NCBI GenBank assembly: GCA_029262065.1
Contig: JAJDAC010000026.1
Coordinates: forward strand, 1 to 64,000
DNA: 64,000 bases
Source of the DNA: Candidatus Krumholzibacteriota bacterium
GTDB lineage: Bacteria > Krumholzibacteriota > Krumholzibacteriia > JAJRXK01
Direction: 5' to 3'
Shown here: positions 1 to 8,283 of the stretch, in pieces
How positions within the stretch are numbered: position 1 is the stretch's first letter
Layout of the letters: the number at the start of each line of letters is the position of its first letter
Program-made: the position numbers and the translations under genes
Notes under the pieces: generated by a model
Told to the model about the DNA's origin: nothing
Databases searched by the model: none
What the model saw: only the letters and a program-made list of their open reading frames with translations

Positions 1-141
1 ACGCGCAGATGTTTTCGACTACATCGAGATGTTCTACAATTCACGTCGCCGTCACAAGCATCTTGGCAACATCAGTCCAGAGGCTTACGAGGCAGCGATA
101 AAACTGCCCCCCGAAGTGTCCATGTAATCGGGGGAATTCCA
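1..141 (+). mobile_element. Right end of an IS3-family insertion sequence (truncated by the window edge)
   Basis: The first 141 bases hold the last codons of an IS3-type transposase followed directly by a terminal sequence. Read outward from the element on the other strand it begins TGGAATTCCCCCG, with the 5'-TG...CA-3' end typical of IS3 elements. The reading frame of the neighbouring beta-helix gene runs without a break up to about position 142 and then continues as nonsense into the element, which places the junction at about 141/142. The left end and target duplication are outside the window, so the exact boundary is uncertain by a few bases. Confidence 0.75.
2..127 (+). CDS. IS3-family transposase (OrfB), C-terminal fragment
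   Basis: This frame is open from the window edge to a TAA at 125-127 and encodes about 41 residues, including VFDYIEMFYNSRRRHKHLG and then NISPEAYE. This is the highly conserved extreme C terminus of IS3-family DDE transposases (rve domain), where a Y-N-x-R-R-R-H-x-x-L-G motif precedes a P-x-x-Y/F-E motif. The catalytic DDE residues lie upstream, outside the window. The stop codon lies inside the terminal repeat region, as is usual in these elements. The fragment reads cleanly, so the element may be intact to the left. The IS group cannot be decided from this piece. Confidence 0.85.
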   Translation, partial: RADVFDYIEMFYNSRRRHKHLGNISPEAYEAAIKLPPEVSM

Positions 142-1018
142 CCATGGTGCGAATTGCGCCGGCAGAGAGTACATTTTGCCCGCCAGACAGAGAGCCGTTC
201 TGGATGCAGAAGACGAAATCCGCGGGTCCAAACGTGTTCCCGTTGAGCGCAACGGAGCCGGACGTGCTCACGTCGATATTGACTCTCAGTGTTTCGCTAA
301 AAGTGCTGTTGTCGACCAGGCAGTTGGAACTCTGGTTGATGTTGATTCCAACGTCGTTGCTGACGAATATGGAGTTAGCGACGCGGTTCTCGTTCGATGA
401 ACTTGTCGCAAGAACGACTGCGGATGTGTTGTCGTGAAAGTCGCAGCCAAGAATCTCAATAGGGCCTTCGTATGAGAACGTCAGTATTCCTTCACGATTC
501 TCGCGAAACGAGCACGCCTGTAAGTTGATTGACTCCGTGCCTTGGTTTCCGAACGCTGCTAGACCGGTTCTGTTGTTTCGGATCTGGAGGTTCGCTGCTG
601 TCAGGTCCTCGGTGATCGTAATCCCTGCCTCGACGTTCTCTACTGTGAGGTTCTCTAGTCGGAGGGAGTCCAGCGAAGGATGAAGTACGATGCCTTTCGG
701 GCTATTCGACTCGATTCGGGGCGATTCGGGGCCGATCAAGACTGAGCTCGTCGATTCGCCGATGATGGTTAGGTCGTCGACGTTTATGCCGACGTACGTC
801 GTCTCCGTGTATGCAGGAACGGTAAAGGGTCGCCCCTCCGCGTAGCGTCCGGGACCCAACAATAGCGTGTCGCCGGGCGCAGCGGTTTCAAGCGCATCCC
901 AAATCGAAGCGAATTCGCCTGACCCATCAAGTCGAACCGTGAGCGTTTCCGCCTGGGGTTCCGGCACGGGACCGAAAACAAAAAGCAGCGTCCACGCGCA
1001 AACTAGCTTTGTGTTCAT
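142..1018 (-). pseudogene. Secreted right-handed beta-helix protein, 3' end removed by an IS3 insertion
   Basis: The gene begins with a signal peptide (MNTKLVCAWTLLFVFG..., cleavage near residues 20-23). Next comes a pectin-lyase-like or NosD-type opening (GSGEFASIWDALETAAPGDT, the usual start of DUF1565-like helices). It then has about 200 residues of short imperfect coils rich in N, G, V and I, such as LTVENVEAGITI and CSFRENREGILTF. About 292 codons belong to the host gene. The remaining open frame down to position 41 is antisense to the transposase and is not real protein. Other large exported proteins in this window end in a FlgD-like tail, and this one has presumably lost its own. It is probably non-functional or secreted without its tail. 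Confidence 0.75.
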
Positions 1019-1306
1019 ATCGAAATCCGCGCCGATGAGGAAGACGATCCAACGCTAGCAAGAACTTCACTAGCGTTTCGAACCTAGTGGAATTTGCAGA
1101 CACGAGGAAGGAACCAGTTGAGATTGACACCAATCTCATTCGAGCTGATACCCCAGCAGCCGGTCGAGGGCTCCCGACCATGGAACAGGACCCGGGTCCC
1201 ATGAGGAGATGGAGGCAGAGATGGCCGTCGCGAGCCCAACAAACCTCCCCACACCTGGACCAAGCAGCTGCCGTCCCGCCCGAATCATGCTAGCATCACC
1301 CCCATC

Positions 1307-2047
1307 ATGAATTCCCAACACCGCTCCACGATGAAAGACTTCTGGGACCGCAAGGCCCAGGAGAATGCAACCTGGTACATCTCCTCGTACCGCGACTACG
1401 ACGACCAGGACCCCGAAGCGTTCTGGCAATGGGGCCGCAAATTGGCCAAGCAGTTTCTGGACGAATCCGAACTGCCCTTCACCGGCGACGAATCGATGCT
1501 CGAGATCGGCTGCGGCATCGGCCGCATGACCGCCTACTTCGCCGAACGATTCGCGCACGTTCACGCGCTGGACGTGTCGGCCGAAATGATCCGCCAGGCC
1601 AAGGAAGTGATCACCGCGCCCAACGTGAACCTGTACACCGGCAACGGCGAAGACTTGAGCGACCTGGGCGACGCGGCGGTCGATCTGGTTTTCTCATACA
1701 TCGTGTTCCAGCACATCCCCGACGCCCACATCACCCAGAACTACATCCGCGAAGCGGGACGGGTGCTGAAGCCGGGCGGACACTTCTACTTCCAGGTAAA
1801 CAACCTGCCGCCGCGCGGCATGCGCGAGCGACTCGGACTCGGCCGCCGACTACGCGCGGCTCTAGGCAAGTCCGGTTCAACGAAAGAAAGCGGACCACGC
1901 GAACTCCACTCCCCCGCCTGGGTCGGATCGCGCATTTCATTGCCCGCCGTAGATGAAGCGCTCACCCAAGGCAGCATGCAGCGAATGAGAATCGCCAACC
2001 CCGGCCTGCAGTACTGCTGGGTGTTGGCGCAAAAGAACCCCGCATGA
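1307..2047 (+). CDS. Class I SAM-dependent methyltransferase
   Basis: This 246-residue protein has the Rossmann-fold motif I EIGCGIGR at residues 66-73, followed by an acidic strand end (HALDVSAEMI, residues 86-95). The post-motif is LVFSYIVFQHIPD and is followed by REAGRVLKPGGHFYFQV. This is the Methyltransf_11/25 pattern. The substrate cannot be told from sequence. There is no convincing Shine-Dalgarno sequence before the ATG at 1307, and an ATG at 1331 is a possible alternative. It lies 10 bases upstream of the peptide transporter gene on the same strand, so the two are probably co-transcribed. The 288 bases upstream show no gene. Confidence 0.88.
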   Translation: MNSQHRSTMKDFWDRKAQENATWYISSYRDYDDQDPEAFWQWGRKLAKQFLDESELPFTGDESMLEIGCGIGRMTAYFAERFAHVHALDVSAEMIRQAKEVITAPNVNLYTGNGEDLSDLGDAAVDLVFSYIVFQHIPDAHITQNYIREAGRVLKPGGHFYFQVNNLPPRGMRERLGLGRRLRAALGKSGSTKESGPRELHSPAWVGSRISLPAVDEALTQGSMQRMRIANPGLQYCWVLAQKNPA

Positions 2048-2057
2048 AAGATCCCGA

Positions 2058-3515
2058 ATGAAAGACCAAACCTTCTTCGGCCATCCGCGTGGTCTGGCCG
2101 TGTTGTTCTTTGCCGAGCTTTGGGAACGTTTCAGTTTCTACGGCATGCGGGCGCTGCTCATTCTGTACCTGACCGCTTCCATCGCCGACGGCGGGCTCGC
2201 GTTCGACGCTTCCAAGGCCGCCGCCATCTACGCGGTGTACACATCCATGGTGTACCTGTTGGGCCTACCCGGCGGCTGGCTGGCCGATCGCGTGTTTGGG
2301 CAACGACGCAGCGTACTGTACGGCGCGATTCTCATAACAATAGGCCATTTCAGTCTGGCCGTTCCCTCGCTGGGTTTCTTCTACGTGGGGCTGTTGCTCA
2401 TCGTGGTGGGAACGGGACTTCTGAAACCCAACATCAGCACCATCGTGGGGCAACTGTACGAACGCAGCGACGAACGACGCGACGCGGGTTTTTCTATTTT
2501 CTATATGGGCATCAATTTCGGCGCGTTCGGCGGACCGCTCATCTGCAACTGGCTGGGTGAGAACTACTCGTGGCATCTGGGCTTCGGCGCCGCCGGCGTG
2601 GGCATGACGCTGGGCCTCATCGTATATCTCATGTTCGGCAAGACCCTGGGAGAAGCCGGCAAGCTGCCCGCCAATCACGACGACCCTGAAGACCAGGCCC
2701 GCTCACGCCGCACCCTGCGTAACGGCCTGGTCGGCGCAGCGACAATCGCCGTAGCCGCCACGCTGGCCGTGAAGGTTGGCGGGGTGACCATTGGCGCCGA
2801 GGCTATCTCGAATGCCTTCGGTATCATCCTGATCGTGCTGAGCATCGGTTTCTTCTTCTGGCTCTTCCGCTCGCACCCGTGGACGCCGGAAGAACGCGGT
2901 CGCCTGGGGGCCATCGTCATCCTCTTCGTGGCCGCCGCCTTCTTTTGGGGCGCGTACGAACAGGCCGGCAGTTCGCTGAACCTGTTTGCGCGCGACTTCA
3001 CCCAGCGCACCGTGCTGGGTTTCAGTTTCCCTGCGGGATACTTCCAGTCGGTACCGGCCCTGTTCGTGATTCTACAGGCCCCGATCTTCGCCTGGCTTTG
3101 GGTGAAGCTGGGCCGCAAGCAACCGTCGAGTCCGTTCAAGTTCGCGCTGGGTTTGGTCTTCGTGGGCTTCGGCTTCGTGATCATGAGCGTGGGCGCGACC
3201 AAGGGCGGCCAGGTGTCGCCCATGTGGCTCATCAGCACGTACTTCTTCCACGTGATCGGTGAGATGTGCCTGTCACCGGTGGGTCTGTCCACGGTGACCA
3301 AGCTGGCGCCCGAACGGGTCACGTCGCTCATGATGGGCGTGTGGTTTCTGGCCGCGGCGCTGGGCAACTACCTGGGCGGACGCACCGCCGGCTTCTACGA
3401 AAGCCTGTCGTTGTCGCAGCTGTTCGGCGCGGTGGCGGCCACGGTGATCGTGGCCGGAATCATCCTGGGACTCATGAGCGGACGCATCCAGCGCATGATG
3501 GGCGGCATCCGCTAG
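2058..3515 (+). CDS. POT/PTR-family proton-coupled oligopeptide transporter
   Basis: This 485-residue inner-membrane protein of the major facilitator superfamily has about 12-14 hydrophobic segments. The POT signature ExxERFxxYG is present at residues 20-29 (ELWERFSFYG), with both glutamates and the arginine used for proton coupling. The PTR2-type segment GLLKPNISTIVGQLY and a conserved HVIGEMCLSPVGLS segment late in the protein are also present. The family imports di- and tripeptides with protons (DtpA/DtpT-like). Length is normal for the family. Peptide uptake fits the abundance of secreted proteases in this window, but that link is inference. The stop codon is one base from the end of the convergent sugar dehydrogenase gene. 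Confidence 0.92.
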   Translation: MKDQTFFGHPRGLAVLFFAELWERFSFYGMRALLILYLTASIADGGLAFDASKAAAIYAVYTSMVYLLGLPGGWLADRVFGQRRSVLYGAILITIGHFSLAVPSLGFFYVGLLLIVVGTGLLKPNISTIVGQLYERSDERRDAGFSIFYMGINFGAFGGPLICNWLGENYSWHLGFGAAGVGMTLGLIVYLMFGKTLGEAGKLPANHDDPEDQARSRRTLRNGLVGAATIAVAATLAVKVGGVTIGAEAISNAFGIILIVLSIGFFFWLFRSHPWTPEERGRLGAIVILFVAAAFFWGAYEQAGSSLNLFARDFTQRTVLGFSFPAGYFQSVPALFVILQAPIFAWLWVKLGRKQPSSPFKFALGLVFVGFGFVIMSVGATKGGQVSPMWLISTYFFHVIGEMCLSPVGLSTVTKLAPERVTSLMMGVWFLAAALGNYLGGRTAGFYESLSLSQLFGAVAATVIVAGIILGLMSGRIQRMMGGIR

Positions 3516-3516
3516 G

Positions 3517-5763
3517 TCAGCGGGTGTCGGACTTCGTTTCGACTTCGGTGTCGGCCTCGCTGCCTGGCGCATCCAACGCACCCGTCGCACCCGCTTCTCC
3601 ATCGCTGGCCTCGCCAACCGCGGCGTCGCCCGACTCTTCTTCGGGCGGGTAGGCAAACTCGCGAATCACGCGCATCAACATCTGGATCTGTGCGTTGCTG
3701 AAACTGTCGCCCCACGCGGGCATGGTAGCGCTGAGGCCCGCCGCTTCGCCGCCGGCCGCAATAGCCAGGATGATGTCTTCCTCGGCGCGTTGTTCCTGCC
3801 ATTCCACGGTCGAGAAGTCGGGCAGAGGCACTTCGGGATCGTCGTATTCGGCGCCGTCGCCCTGCCCCGTCGCGCCGTGACAACGCGAACAGTTGTCCTT
3901 GAACATCTGGCGTGCCTCGGGCAACGAACCCTGCGGACTCAGACGCGAGACGACCATGGAATCGGGCGGCGCACCACCCGAGTCGACCGCACCGCGAACC
4001 AGTTTCATCAAGCGCCCCGAGGGCTCCAGCTTGCTGCCCAACGTGGTGATGTACACATCGCCGGTGGGCGCTTCCATGAGCGACGTGATACCCATCTGAC
4101 CCAGCTGGTCCGCCCGCGTCAACAGCACCCACTCCTGTTCGGCCCCGTCGTCGATGTCGATGCTGCGCAGCCGGCCCGAGAAGTTGTCGGCAAAGATGTA
4201 CTTACCGTACAGATCGGGATAGCGATCGTCGCGATACACCAACCCACCAATGACCGCGCGCTCGACCGCCGTATGTTCGTAGGCGAAGAACGGTGGCGTA
4301 TCCACGCCAATGGGCGGCGACGGTGGCTGAAAATCCCGGTTCTGTTCGAAGCCCTCGCGGTAGTTCCACTGATGGTTGGTGCCGCGATCGACGATGTTCA
4401 CTTCTTCGTAGAGATCGGCCCCCACCTCGCTGACCCACATCTTCCTGGTCAGCGAGTCGAAGGTCATGCGGTACGGATTGCGGAATCCCAGGGCCCAGAA
4501 CTCTTCCAGAACGCCTTCCTGACCCACGAACGGATTGTCGTTGGGGATGAAGTAGTTCTGCGAAATTCCGTTCTCGGGTTCGCGCGGCGGGGCGTGGCTC
4601 ACGTCTTCGCCCCGCATGTCCACGTCGATCCGGATGATGCCGCTGAAGAAATCGGTGCTGATATTCTGCGGCGTGTTGCGGTCGTTCAGATCACCCATGC
4701 CCAGGTACAGAAACCCATCGGGAACGAACTCCAAGCCGCCGCCGTTGTGAAATCCGGTGCGGTTGCCGGGTTCGATCTCGAACAGAATGGTCTCAGACTC
4801 CAACCGCTCCTGCGGCGTGGCCAACGACAGGTCGAAACGCGACAGGCGATTGTACTTCTCGAATTCCTGCACGTCGGTGTGGTAGACGTACACGTAGCCC
4901 TGGTTGGGCGAATCGGGCACGGCAAAGCGCGGATGGAACGCGAAGCCGGCCGCGCCATCTTCGACGTCGCAGGTGTTCACGCGCTCGGAGAAATCGACCA
5001 GCAGTTCCTTCTCTGGGCTTTCGTTCTTCACGCGATAGATACGCCCGCCGCGTTCCAGCACGTAGGCCGACGTGGCCCCGGGCGTGGGGTAGGCTACTTC
5101 CATGGTCTGCGAAAAACGCAGGCCAGGATACACGTCCACCAATCCCCAGGGCTCGTCGCCGGCACCCAGGAACTTCAGCTTGGCGTTGGTAACGAAGTTG
5201 GCGATGGCCGGATTCTTCTGGTACTGCGTGGCGAAGAACACAGGCGTGACGGCCAGAATGATGACGACCAACGCCGGCACCGAAAACAACGTGCGGCCCA
5301 GCGTGCCCCAGAAGCGCGAACGCATGAGCCAACCCACGTATGATTCGCCGTGGTCCTTGCCCAGAAATCCCAGCACGAAGAAACCCACCAGGTAGATGAC
5401 CACGCCGGCACCAAACGCGGCGGCAAAGAAGTGGGCGCTGAAGACGATTTCGGTGAAGAAGTAGATGAACGTGGCCGAAAGGCTCGACACGCACGTGTAC
5501 ATGAGCAAGCCGGCAATGGTGAACTTGGCGCGTGGCGGCACCGCGTCGCGATTCATGACCAGGTTCAGCAGGAACAGCGGCAGGCCGATGGCCAGATGGA
5601 TGCCCACGAGGTTCAGAAGTACGGGTATCGAAATGGGCGGGTTCTGAACGTGCAGGAACGACTTGGGTAGGATCGCCGTGTCGGCCGACAGCGTACGGCC
5701 AATGACCAACGCCACCGCCAGGTAGATCAGTTGAAGGAGCAGCGCAACGGGCTTGCGATTCAC
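3517..5763 (-). CDS. Membrane-anchored PQQ-type sugar dehydrogenase with C-terminal cytochrome c domain
   Basis: About 748 residues in three parts. Residues 1-185 carry about five hydrophobic helices. Next comes a soluble glucose/sorbosone dehydrogenase propeller with typical blades (GAAGFAFHPRF, FHNGGGLEFVPDGFLYLGMGD, EEFWALGFRNPYRMTFD, WNYREG, YIFADNFSGRLRSI). The last part is a class I cytochrome c with CSRCH and a methionine ligand candidate in TMPAWGD. An acidic low-complexity tail follows. The expected role is periplasmic sugar oxidation with electron transfer through the attached haem. The GTG at 5763 was chosen because AGGAGG lies 11 bases upstream. A further upstream GTG (5835) has no ribosome-binding site and would add 24 residues. 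PQQ dependence is inferred from the family. Confidence 0.85.
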   Translation of the reverse strand: MNRKPVALLLQLIYLAVALVIGRTLSADTAILPKSFLHVQNPPISIPVLLNLVGIHLAIGLPLFLLNLVMNRDAVPPRAKFTIAGLLMYTCVSSLSATFIYFFTEIVFSAHFFAAAFGAGVVIYLVGFFVLGFLGKDHGESYVGWLMRSRFWGTLGRTLFSVPALVVIILAVTPVFFATQYQKNPAIANFVTNAKLKFLGAGDEPWGLVDVYPGLRFSQTMEVAYPTPGATSAYVLERGGRIYRVKNESPEKELLVDFSERVNTCDVEDGAAGFAFHPRFAVPDSPNQGYVYVYHTDVQEFEKYNRLSRFDLSLATPQERLESETILFEIEPGNRTGFHNGGGLEFVPDGFLYLGMGDLNDRNTPQNISTDFFSGIIRIDVDMRGEDVSHAPPREPENGISQNYFIPNDNPFVGQEGVLEEFWALGFRNPYRMTFDSLTRKMWVSEVGADLYEEVNIVDRGTNHQWNYREGFEQNRDFQPPSPPIGVDTPPFFAYEHTAVERAVIGGLVYRDDRYPDLYGKYIFADNFSGRLRSIDIDDGAEQEWVLLTRADQLGQMGITSLMEAPTGDVYITTLGSKLEPSGRLMKLVRGAVDSGGAPPDSMVVSRLSPQGSLPEARQMFKDNCSRCHGATGQGDGAEYDDPEVPLPDFSTVEWQEQRAEEDIILAIAAGGEAAGLSATMPAWGDSFSNAQIQMLMRVIREFAYPPEEESGDAAVGEASDGEAGATGALDAPGSEADTEVETKSDTR

Positions 5764-5883
5764 GGTGGGTAGCGCCTCCTGCGACGTCTTGATCAGGGCG
5801 GTAAAATGACGACCGGGCAAGAAGTTAGCACGCACCGTGCCGGGTCGCCACGACGCCGTTCAGCAGCCTGGACGCTCGGAAAA

Positions 5884-7425
5884 TCAGCGTCCAGCGCCCG
5901 CCGGCTGGCCCAGCATGGGACCGATGTAACTGCGCGCCACCACGATGTTGTCCACGTAGACGTAGCCGTCGGCGGGAATGGCGGCGGTACCGCCGTGGTA
6001 CACATTCATCCACACCTGCTCGATCTTGAGGTCCGCTGTGTTGCGGAAGACCAGATCGGAGCGCTCGAACGCGGGGCGGCCATCCACCCAGCCGCGCAGC
6101 ACGCCGTCGGGCTGGCCCGGCGTGTTGAGCTTCACGAACATCTCAACGCTGTACCAGCGATCGCGCTCGAGGTAACCGCGGTAACCCTGCTGCCAGCCCA
6201 GCCAGTCCCCCCAGGAGCCTTCCATGCCCACGTGGTAGACATAGTTGCCGATGGGAACCACGCCCGACAGCGGATTTCCCTCGGGCGGCGATACCCAATA
6301 TTGTCCGCGGGTGGACCATCCGTCGGCGCCGGTAGCCCTGCGCCCGCCCCAGCCGGCCTTGCCGTAGGTTCCCGCCACGCCCGGAAGCTTGCCGCCAAAT
6401 GAGGGCTGCCACTGCTCGGGAAAGCGGATGTAGTAGCGGAAGTAGATCTCTTCGGGCTCACTACCCACCTCGCGCGCGAACTTGTAGACGAAGTCCATGC
6501 CGGTGTGACCGTTGGCGGGCACCATGCCGCGCAGCGCATGCCCCTGCAACGGCTCGAAGTTGCGCGACTCGTCTTCGCGCAAGCGAGTCAAGATTTTCTC
6601 GTCGGTGCCGTCGGTCCATTGGCGGCCCCAGTTGGACTGCTCGAAGTCGGTGAACAGCACCACGTCGGCGTGGGTCTCGATGCCGCGGTCGAGCGGGAAG
6701 TCGGCGGCGATACCGTAGGTAGGAGATTCTTCGGGGGCATCATGACCGTGCGAACACCGGAACACGCCAATGTCCATGGCGTCACGCAACGCGTATACGT
6801 GCAGCTCCAGCTCAGCGCGCTGGATGGTGGCATCGCCAGGCAGGTCGGACAGATCGAACCGAACCAGTGCCGGATGCCGATTGGAAACCCGCAGGCGATC
6901 TTCGTGGCCGAAGCCCCGGTAGGTGGATGCTTCCAACCAAGTGTCGGCGACGGGCTCAGCCACCTGGTCACCGGCGCTGGTGGAAAGCCGCAGCCGCGGT
7001 CGGACAGTAGCGTCGTCGCTTTCGCGACTGTGGAAGTCGTACGGACCACTGCCCGAAGTAGCCAACAAATAGAAACCACGGCTCGGCACTACACCGCCGT
7101 GCCATTCGTTCACGAGCGAAGTGACGTTCCAGACCACCGCGCGAGGAGTGTCGTCATCTTCCAGGTGAACGGTGGCGTAGGGCTGGTCGCCCCGATAGGT
7201 ACCCTGGGCGTCGTGGTAGTCGCCCATGAGCTCGTTCCATCTCAGGTCGCCGGCGCGGTTGTAGAAGTCACGCGTGGCCCCGGTATCGCCGCCCGTATCG
7301 TCGGCAAACTGGCCCGGGTCGCGCGGAGCGGCCAAACCATGCCCGGTCCAGAGTACGCCCAACGCCATTGTTCCCAGCACCGCCGCCGCCCACATCGAAC
7401 TTGTCGCCAAAGCCCACTCCTTCAT
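5884..7425 (-). CDS. Exported DNRLRE plus polysaccharide-lyase-14-like protein
   Basis: A 513-residue protein with an N-terminal signal peptide or anchor (hydrophobic stretch at residues 10-32). The first half resembles DNRLRE/CBM96-like modules: GVVPSRGFYLLATSGSGP, then DTWLEASTYRGFGHEDRLRVSNR and RFDLSDLPGDATIQRAELELHVY. The second half has the pattern of the PL14-type alginate-lyase-like fold: FRYYIRFPEQW, GGKLPGVAGTYG, YHVGMEGSWGDW, EMFVKLNTPGQPDGVLRGWVDG and ADGYVYVDNIVV. The protein probably binds or cleaves a uronate-rich polysaccharide outside the cytoplasm, but catalytic residues were not verified. No FlgD tail is present. The upstream ribosome-binding site is unclear, and a second ATG lies 10 codons in. 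Confidence 0.7.
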   Translation of the reverse strand: MKEWALATSSMWAAAVLGTMALGVLWTGHGLAAPRDPGQFADDTGGDTGATRDFYNRAGDLRWNELMGDYHDAQGTYRGDQPYATVHLEDDDTPRAVVWNVTSLVNEWHGGVVPSRGFYLLATSGSGPYDFHSRESDDATVRPRLRLSTSAGDQVAEPVADTWLEASTYRGFGHEDRLRVSNRHPALVRFDLSDLPGDATIQRAELELHVYALRDAMDIGVFRCSHGHDAPEESPTYGIAADFPLDRGIETHADVVLFTDFEQSNWGRQWTDGTDEKILTRLREDESRNFEPLQGHALRGMVPANGHTGMDFVYKFAREVGSEPEEIYFRYYIRFPEQWQPSFGGKLPGVAGTYGKAGWGGRRATGADGWSTRGQYWVSPPEGNPLSGVVPIGNYVYHVGMEGSWGDWLGWQQGYRGYLERDRWYSVEMFVKLNTPGQPDGVLRGWVDGRPAFERSDLVFRNTADLKIEQVWMNVYHGGTAAIPADGYVYVDNIVVARSYIGPMLGQPAGAGR

Positions 7426-7526
7426 CGCCGAAATTGCCGCGTTTCATGTGTACAATGCAACGCCAGGGTGGGTTCCGTCGAGACCGGATGTCTGCCACCG
7501 ACCACGCGTCTTTCATTGGAGATCGC

Positions 7527-8255
7527 ATGATTCGATTCCTGACCCTCTTTGCCGTCCTGCTGGCGGCAAACGCAACCGCGATGGCGCAGGAGGACCTGAA
7601 CGGTCCGGTTGTCCTGCAACGTGCCCTGGCCTACCACGACCCCCAGGGCAACTTCATGCAACAGCGCATGCAACTCACATTGCAAACGGGGTACGCCGAC
7701 GGGCGCACGCGGGTGCGCACCAGCCGTGTCGATTTCGCCACGACCGAGTACTCCGACTGGCTGGAGGTCGATGGCGCGCGCGTGGCCCAGATGGTCAACC
7801 AGGGCGAATGCCAGTTCCAAATAAACGGCCATTCCGCCACCGACGAGGAGAAGGAAGAGCACAACCTGACCTGCGACCGCGCGAAAACGACCCGCGACTA
7901 CGTGAGCTACCTGTGGGGACTGCCCATGAAACTCCAGGACCCCGGTACCATCGTGGACCCCGTCGTGAAGCACGCCCAATTCGAGGGCCACGACGTACTG
8001 GACCTGCGCGTAACCTACGATCCCGAAGTAGGCACCGACATCTGGCACTTCTACCTGGACCCCAACACGTACGCCATGCGCGGATACGCGTTCTACAAGG
8101 ATGCGGCAGAGGCGCACGGGGAAATCATCGTGTTGAACGATGAGATAGCCGTGGGTAGGGCACGGGTGCCGAAGGAACGCTCGTGGTACGAGATGCCCGG
8201 ACGCAAGTTCCTGGGTACGGACACATTGCTCGAGGCCAAGTTGATTCCAAGATGA
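7527..8255 (+). CDS. Secreted LolA-like/DUF6503-like protein of unknown function
   Basis: A 242-residue exported protein. The ATG at 7527 follows GGAG by five bases and opens a clean signal peptide (MIRFLTLFAVLLAANATAMA, cleavage before QED). The open frame extends further upstream but without a start signal. The mature part has alternating beta-strand character with pieces such as RALAYHDPQGNF, DYVSYLWGLPMKLQDPGT and the late segment GTDIWHFYLDPNTYAMRGYAFYK. This resembles the outer-membrane-lipoprotein-carrier-like fold of DUF6503 proteins, which are mostly uncharacterised. It is divergent from the DNRLRE/PL14 gene and convergent with the subtilase gene that ends at 8284. Family assignment is tentative. 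Confidence 0.6.
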   Translation: MIRFLTLFAVLLAANATAMAQEDLNGPVVLQRALAYHDPQGNFMQQRMQLTLQTGYADGRTRVRTSRVDFATTEYSDWLEVDGARVAQMVNQGECQFQINGHSATDEEKEEHNLTCDRAKTTRDYVSYLWGLPMKLQDPGTIVDPVVKHAQFEGHDVLDLRVTYDPEVGTDIWHFYLDPNTYAMRGYAFYKDAAEAHGEIIVLNDEIAVGRARVPKERSWYEMPGRKFLGTDTLLEAKLIPR

Positions 8256-8283
8256 GCGTGCTGGGCGTGGACGCGCTACCGGC

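Noticed and set aside
784-1293. Short frames around the start of the beta-helix gene
   Set aside because: They overlap the signal peptide region or an empty divergent spacer and show no coding features.
3790-5343. 517-residue plus-strand frame
   Set aside because: Antisense to the sugar dehydrogenase gene, whose propeller and CxxCH motifs are unmistakable.
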